10,300 nucleotides of DNA from Gemmatimonadota bacterium (GTDB lineage Bacteria > Latescibacterota > UBA2968 > UBA8231): positions 7,635 through 17,934 of the forward strand of contig JAPOYQ010000641.1 of assembly GCA_026706505.1 (NCBI GenBank), written 5' to 3'. The notes below the pieces were generated by a model that ran no database searches, was not told the origin of the DNA, and saw only the letters and a program-made list of their open reading frames with translations. Both the position numbers and the translations under genes were made by a program. Shown one piece after another: positions 6,424 through 10,300 of this stretch. Positions within the stretch are counted from its first letter, which is position 1. Each line of letters starts with the position of its first letter.

Positions 6424-7788
6424 ATGAATTCCTTTCGTTCGATGAAGTACCAAGTCGTAGCGGCGGCAGCCCTGCTCCTCAGCGGCCTCTACATCGCCGC
6501 AGCCGCAGATCCGGCCGACCAAGCCCAGTGGAGCGAGTCCGTCCCTGTCGATGAAGAAAGCAACCCGGGCGAGCGTATAGAGGCATATATTGTCGATGGC
6601 TTGCTGCACGCCCGTCGCCTCGACCAAAACGACATTCCCCTTTGGCATCTCATCCTTGCCGAAGCCGACCCGAACCAACCTCCAACTCTCGAACAACTCG
6701 GCCAAGACGCCGCCATTGAAGTGCGCCACGCCAACGGCATGTACTTTGTCCGCGACACCTTTTGGGGCACCACCATAGCGGCCCACCGGCAACAACTGGC
6801 ACCGGAAGCGTTCGCCAGCCTCGATACCACCGTCCGCCAGAACGGCTTTGACCTAAGCAAGGCTACTACAGGTGCCGGTCTGCCCTCTCTGGCTCAACTC
6901 CAACAACTGCCGCCGGAGACGTTTGCCAATCTCGACAGCACCACTCTGGCTCTGATACTCCAAAAACGAGGGCCGGAGACGTTTGCCAATCTCGACAGTA
7001 CCGCACTGGCTCTGATACTCCAAAAACTGGGGTTGGAGGCGTTCGCCAATCCCGACACCACCGTCCGTCAGAGCGACATTGAAAAGCCCCGTCTCCAGCG
7101 CGGCATCACCAAATGGGAGAAAGATGGGCAGTTCTGGGTAGCCCTAGGACCAAATGCGGACCATTGGGATACGCTCATCCGCCTGACTCCGACGGTGTTC
7201 GTGCCGGAAAGACCGCGCTTTGGCGCTTTCGCCGACGGAGGTTTTGTGCGCTGGGACGACGCCCAACTTTTAGATAGCGGCGGAGTGCTAATAGCCGACT
7301 ATGTCTCCCCTGCTGAAGCGGACCGTACGCAGCAAAAGCATAGATTGGTCCGGGGTGCCATACCCTTCAATATCGAAGCCCAGCGCTGGATCAATCCCAT
7401 TGAGAAAGGCGACCGCATAGGCTGGTTCCTAGGCCAAGTATTACTGCTGCATTTTTGGGCCACTTGGTCGCCCGAATCCATCGAACAACTAGCCCACTAT
7501 GACGAGTTATACAAAAAACACAAAGATCAGGGCCTAGTCGTCATCGCCATCCACAGCGCCGAAGGAGCCGACGACCTAGCCGCATTCGTCGCCGAACGCG
7601 GCTATACGTTGCCCATTGCAGTGGACGAAGGCGCGAGCGCGCAGCGCTACGGCATCTGGAATTTTCCCCAGTCCGTCCTCTTTGACCGCGACTGTCGGCT
7701 GGCTTGGCTCAGCCAAGAAGGCGAAGTGCCCAGCCCAGCCCAACTGAAACACTTGCTCGACGACATCGACACGTTTCCGGCCCACTAA
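6424..7788 (+). CDS. A2: exported pseudo-thioredoxin (WSPES) with near-identical tandem repeats
   Basis: The second A paralogue, 454 residues, with the same order as A1: signal peptide (1-28), N-terminal domain, repeat block, W-rich domain, and C-terminal thioredoxin fold with S349-P-E-S352 in place of CxxC. Its only cysteine, C424, aligns with C426 of A1 (D-R-D-C-R). The repeats begin at residues 127, 164, 184 and 204. The 164 and 184 units (P-E-T-F-A-N-L-D-S-T) are nearly identical in DNA, unlike the more diverged units of A1 and A3. AAGGAGG at 6411-6417, 6 bases from the ATG, sets the start. It follows B1 by 104 bp and precedes B2 by 22 bp. It is presumed periplasmic. The near-identity of the C-terminal half to A1 suggests selection on this pseudo-enzyme surface; function unknown. 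Confidence 0.88.
   Translation: MNSFRSMKYQVVAAAALLLSGLYIAAAADPADQAQWSESVPVDEESNPGERIEAYIVDGLLHARRLDQNDIPLWHLILAEADPNQPPTLEQLGQDAAIEVRHANGMYFVRDTFWGTTIAAHRQQLAPEAFASLDTTVRQNGFDLSKATTGAGLPSLAQLQQLPPETFANLDSTTLALILQKRGPETFANLDSTALALILQKLGLEAFANPDTTVRQSDIEKPRLQRGITKWEKDGQFWVALGPNADHWDTLIRLTPTVFVPERPRFGAFADGGFVRWDDAQLLDSGGVLIADYVSPAEADRTQQKHRLVRGAIPFNIEAQRWINPIEKGDRIGWFLGQVLLLHFWATWSPESIEQLAHYDELYKKHKDQGLVVIAIHSAEGADDLAAFVAERGYTLPIAVDEGASAQRYGIWNFPQSVLFDRDCRLAWLSQEGEVPSPAQLKHLLDDIDTFPAH
6913..7032 (+). repeat. Two 60-bp tandem repeats within A2
   Basis: Units 6913-6972 and 6973-7032 differ at only 5 of 60 positions by my count, and each encodes 20 residues starting P-E-T-F-A-N-L-D. A third, diverged unit follows at 7033 (L-E-A-F-A-N-P-D). 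The matching regions of A1 and A3 have spacings of 20 and 19 residues and different sequence, so this pair looks recently copied by slippage or conversion. Repeat number might vary between strains. Confidence 0.85.
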
Positions 7789-7810
7789 CCCCTAGCGAAA
7801 GGTTTTCACC

Positions 7811-8923
7811 ATGACTTGTGCTAAAATTCTCTGCACCGGCCTCGTGGCCGGACTGATCGCCGTCGCCGAGGCTGCCGCGACCTCTGCTTGGCGCGACTCG
7901 GTTGACCTACCCGCCTCAATCGGCGGTTCCGTGCAAGCGCAACTGCGCCAAGGATGGCTACACGCCTGGCGCGTAGATGGCGATGGCCAAGAACTGTGGC
8001 ATACCATCCTCGGCCGGGCAGATCAACCGGGCCGGATTGAAAAGGCCAACCTCTTTACCGTAGTCGTCCACCACCCAGACGGTCAGTCGCATATTCGGGA
8101 CGATCTTAACCGGAACCGCCTGTCGGGATACCGCCAAACACTGGTAGGAGAGCCTTTCCCCGGCCTAGAAACCGAGATCGGCGACCCGACAGCCCAATCC
8201 ACGTACCGGTCTGCCGACAAGCCGTCCACGCACTTGACCCGCTGGCAACGCGACTACTGGGTCTGGGCCGGCTCTGGCCCCTCGGACGCCCTACTACACA
8301 CCGTCGTCCGCCTCGCCCCCATCCTGACCATTCCCCAGCGCCAAACCTTGGAAAAACCCACAGCCGAACAGGCAATCCTCCAATGGGACCGCGCCGAATT
8401 CACCGACGACGGCCAAACCTTTTCTGTCCGCTACATTAGCCCTAGGGAAATGGAAGTCATGCACCAGCGGCACACTATGGATCAGGGTGCCGTGCCCTTT
8501 GAGATCGACATTGAGCGCTGGGTAGCACCCGTCGTCGGTTATGAGGATCCCCCCTTGAACAGTCTGGCGCAGTTACAGGGCAAGGTGGTGCTACTCGACT
8601 TTTGGGCTACGTGGTGTTCGCCCTGCGTAGAAAAACTGCCCTATGTCGCCGAACTATACGAGCGCTATCGGGATCAGGGCTTTATCGTCATTGCCCTTCA
8701 TTCGGCGGATCGGGCCGACAACCTAGATAATTATGTCAGCCAGCATGATTATCCGTTCCCAATTGCTCTCGACACGGGCGAAACCTCCCGGCGCTACGGC
8801 GTCGTGGGCATACCCCACTACATCCTGATCGGCCGGGATAACCGCATCGTCCCTATAGAGGCGCTCGGCAATCAGCCGCCTACTGAAGAGCAAATCAAGG
8901 CGCTGCTGCAGACCGGTAGCTAA
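7811..8923 (+). CDS. B2: exported TlpA-like thioredoxin-fold protein (WCSPC)
   Basis: The second B paralogue, 370 residues, with signal peptide 1-23, two unrecognised domains, and a C-terminal TlpA/redoxin-like fold with active site W-C-S-P-C (C269, C272) and cis-Pro V-G-I-P-H-Y. As in B1, the CxxC pair is the only cysteine content of the mature protein. The intervening dipeptide differs from B1 (SP versus NP), which in thioredoxin-fold proteins usually changes redox potential, so the two B proteins may not be redundant. GAAAGG at 7797-7802 precedes the ATG. It starts 22 bp after A2, and the A2-B2 junction is the A1-B1 junction shortened by 7 bases, with the same opening codons for M-T-C-A-K-I. 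It is probably a periplasmic thiol oxidoreductase of unknown substrate. Confidence 0.9.
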   Translation: MTCAKILCTGLVAGLIAVAEAAATSAWRDSVDLPASIGGSVQAQLRQGWLHAWRVDGDGQELWHTILGRADQPGRIEKANLFTVVVHHPDGQSHIRDDLNRNRLSGYRQTLVGEPFPGLETEIGDPTAQSTYRSADKPSTHLTRWQRDYWVWAGSGPSDALLHTVVRLAPILTIPQRQTLEKPTAEQAILQWDRAEFTDDGQTFSVRYISPREMEVMHQRHTMDQGAVPFEIDIERWVAPVVGYEDPPLNSLAQLQGKVVLLDFWATWCSPCVEKLPYVAELYERYRDQGFIVIALHSADRADNLDNYVSQHDYPFPIALDTGETSRRYGVVGIPHYILIGRDNRIVPIEALGNQPPTEEQIKALLQTGS

Positions 8924-8977
8924 GTCGGGCCCAACAGGTCCATTGTCTTAACGACCCTTCGCCGAAAGGATTTGGTT

Positions 8978-9157
8978 ATGCCCCTGATGACACTACCAGA
9001 GGCCGAAAAGCGGCAAATTTTGGCGGCCCTCGAAGTCACCAACTGGCGGATCTATGGCCCGAGGGGAGCAGCTCGTTTGTTGGGTATAGGCCCGGAAAAG
9101 CTGCGATATCGAATGCGCAAGTACGGGCTGAAACGACCAGAGAAGCCGTCGCAGTAA
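8978..9157 (+). CDS. Stand-alone Fis-type HTH protein, copy of the regulator's DNA-binding domain
   Basis: A 59-residue protein almost wholly made of a Fis-type HTH. Over the last 50 residues it matches the C-terminus of the propeller regulator at 42 positions, and the helix-turn-helix core G-P-R-G-A-A-R-L-L-G through L-R-Y-R-M-R-K differs only at M/I. It lacks the AAA+ domain, so it cannot activate sigma-54 polymerase. GAAAGGA at 8964-8970, 7 bases before the ATG, supports translation. In a 31-codon stretch compared by eye, 11 codons differ silently and only 2 change the residue (M/I, H/Y), suggesting selection on the protein rather than decay. It lies 54 bp after B2 and 84 bp before A3, so it is likely made with the array. 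A competitor or feedback repressor of the regulator is the likely role; a decaying duplication remnant is the alternative. Confidence 0.65.
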   Translation: MPLMTLPEAEKRQILAALEVTNWRIYGPRGAARLLGIGPEKLRYRMRKYGLKRPEKPSQ

Positions 9158-9186
9158 GAACTGTGCGAAGATCACGGATCAGAGGT

Positions 9187-9217
9187 ACGGCACAAAATGT
9201 ACATTGCACCGATTCCC
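9187..9217 (+). promoter_or_regulatory. Degenerate copy of the sigma-54 promoter upstream of A3
   Basis: This 31-base segment aligns without gaps to 3665-3695, with 25 identical positions by my count. The -24 box reads CGGCAC (GG kept) but the -12 box has AC where GC is needed (9201-9202), so it is probably inactive or weak as a sigma-54 promoter. The inner palindrome (GCACA-AAA-TGTAC) is damaged too. It shows that the A3 upstream region derives from the same ancestor as the A1 promoter. A3 may instead be read from the mini-HTH transcript. Confidence 0.6.
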
Positions 9218-9241
9218 TAGTCTTAGCAAAGGAGGCTTCAG

Positions 9242-10300
9242 ATGCGTTCATTTCGTTCAATGAAGTACCAAATCGCAGCGGCGGCAGCTCTGCTCCTCAG
9301 CGGCCCCTACATCACCTCAGCCGCAGACCCAGCCGATGAAATCCAGTGGAGCGAGTCCGTCCCTGTCGACGAAGAAAGAAACCCGGGCGAACGCATAGAA
9401 GCCTATATTGTCGATGGCTTGCTGCACGCACGCCGCCTCGACCTAAACGACATCCCCCTTTGGCATCTCATCCTCGCCGAAGCCGACCCAGATCAACCCC
9501 CTACCCTCGAACACCTCGGCGCTGGCTCTATCGTCGAAGTGCGCCATGTCAACGGCGCGTACTTCGTCCGCGATACCTGGCGTTTCCCCTCGACCCTACT
9601 AGCGGCCCACCGGCAACAACTGTCACCGGAGACGTTCGCTAGCCTCGACATCACCGTCCGCCAGAACGGCATTGACATGACCGGACTCAGCTACAGCAGC
9701 AAGCTGACTCCGGCTATGCTCCAACAATACCCACCGGAGGCGTTCGCCAGCTACGACTCCACCGCTCTGGCAGATTTGGTCCAAGAATTCGGGCCAGAGG
9801 CATTCGCCAGCTTTGATACCGCCAGTTTCGCTGTGATCAAAAAACGGGTGCCGGAGGCGTTCGCCAATCCCGACACCACTGTCCTCCAGAGTTCGCCCCC
9901 TCCGTCTTTTCAGCGCGGCATCACCAAATGGGAGAAAGATGGTCAACTCTGGGTAGCCCTAGGGCCGAATGCGAACCATTGGGATACGCTCATCCGCCTA
10001 ACTCCGACGGTATTCGTGCCGCAAAAGCCGAGTGCTGGCGCTTTCGCCGACGGAGCCTTTTTGCACTGGGACGACGCCCAACTCTTGGATAGCGGCGGAG
10101 TGCTGACAGCCCGCTATGTCACTTCTGCCGAAGCGGACCGCAAGCAGCAAGAGCACAAATTGGTCCGGGGCGCAATACCTTTCAATATCGAGGCTCAGCG
10201 CTGGCTAAACCCCATCGAGCACGGCGACCGCCTAGGCAGGTTCAAAGGTAAAGTGGTACTGCTGCATTTTTGGGCCACTTGGTCGCCCGAATCCATCGAG
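9242..10300 (+). CDS. A3: third pseudo-thioredoxin paralogue, 3' end outside window
   Basis: The frame is open from ATG 9242 (AAAGGAGG just upstream, 6-base spacing) to the last base, giving 353 codons and no stop. The N-terminus M-R-S-F-R-S-M-K-Y-Q, the A-A-D-P cleavage region and the domain order match A1 and A2. Repeat units start at residues 129, 165, 185 and 204, with the 20/19 spacing of A1. The partial thioredoxin fold again reads H-F-W-A-T-W-S-P-E-S (S348, S351). About 100 residues, including the position of the single conserved cysteine, lie beyond the window. The N-terminal third is closer to A2 and the repeat block closer to A1, suggesting mosaic exchange between copies. A B3 gene is expected to follow. 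Confidence 0.85.
   Translation, partial: MRSFRSMKYQIAAAAALLLSGPYITSAADPADEIQWSESVPVDEERNPGERIEAYIVDGLLHARRLDLNDIPLWHLILAEADPDQPPTLEHLGAGSIVEVRHVNGAYFVRDTWRFPSTLLAAHRQQLSPETFASLDITVRQNGIDMTGLSYSSKLTPAMLQQYPPEAFASYDSTALADLVQEFGPEAFASFDTASFAVIKKRVPEAFANPDTTVLQSSPPPSFQRGITKWEKDGQLWVALGPNANHWDTLIRLTPTVFVPQKPSAGAFADGAFLHWDDAQLLDSGGVLTARYVTSAEADRKQQEHKLVRGAIPFNIEAQRWLNPIEHGDRLGRFKGKVVLLHFWATWSPESIE

Larger units (their letters stand above)
3692..10300 (+). repeat. Tandem A-B cassette array (2.6-kb unit)
   Basis: Unit 1 (leader, A1, B1) runs about 3692-6319, unit 2 (leader, A2, B2) about 6322-8923, and unit 3 begins at A3 (9242) after the mini-HTH gene and runs out of the window. Gene order, ribosome sites and A-B junctions are conserved, while the proteins have diverged moderately. 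Divergence with strict retention of WSPES in A and CxxC in B argues for old duplications kept by selection rather than a very recent amplification. Confidence 0.85.

Noticed and set aside
8972..8980. TTG at 8972 as start of the mini-HTH gene
   Set aside because: GAAAGGA at 8964-8970 is only 1 base from the TTG but 7 bases from the ATG at 8978.
9346..9642. Forward frame of 98 codons, Arg/Pro-rich
   Set aside because: Frame-shifted shadow of A3, whose own frame is open from 9242 to the window end.

Overview
The window (about 10.3 kb, moderately GC-rich, all convincing genes on the + strand) looks like a chromosomal region of an uncultured or environmental Gram-negative-type bacterium. Signs are exported thioredoxin-fold proteins, a sigma-54 enhancer-binding regulator carrying a two-component-type beta-propeller sensor, and the tail of a sugar/aldehyde-type aldo-keto reductase. 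The lineage cannot be fixed from sequence alone. Large propeller-sigma54 regulators are familiar from candidate phyla such as Latescibacteria/Poribacteria-like groups, but that is only a weak guess. No insertion sequence, phage, tRNA or rRNA was seen.

Layout: (1) 2-184, C-terminal tail of an aldo-keto reductase. (2) 212-3343, a 1043-residue one-component regulator: 14 propeller strands (two 7-bladed propellers), a Y_Y_Y-type domain, a sigma-54 AAA+ domain and a Fis-type HTH, with no membrane segment. (3) 3344-3803, a 460-bp intergenic region with a REP-like palindrome, a helically phased array of CGTTCA repeats ending in a dyad, a strong intrinsic terminator, a good -24/-12 sigma-54 promoter match, and a leader that can fold in alternative ways. 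(4) 3804-8923, two tandem copies of a two-gene cassette, A1-B1 and A2-B2. (5) 8978-9157, a 59-residue stand-alone copy of the regulator's HTH. (6) 9242-10300, a third A gene (A3) running off the window.

A and B are exported paralogues ending in TlpA/redoxin-like thioredoxin domains. B keeps the CxxC active site (WCNPC, WCSPC). All three A proteins have WSPES instead, so both active-site cysteines are serines, and A also carries a block of roughly 20-residue PEAFASLD repeats. The cassette therefore alternates a probable thiol oxidoreductase with a redox-dead partner that has a repeat region.

Proposed working model (inference): the propeller regulator senses a ligand in the cytoplasm, binds the CGTTCA array and activates the sigma-54 promoter, giving a transcript that starts just before the foldable leader and reads through A1-B1-A2-B2. 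The free HTH protein, with nearly the same recognition helix, could occupy the same sites without activating and so act as feedback. Homology between the regions downstream of the regulator and downstream of the mini-HTH shows that the array grew by duplication of a unit that included the 3' end of the regulator gene plus its promoter.
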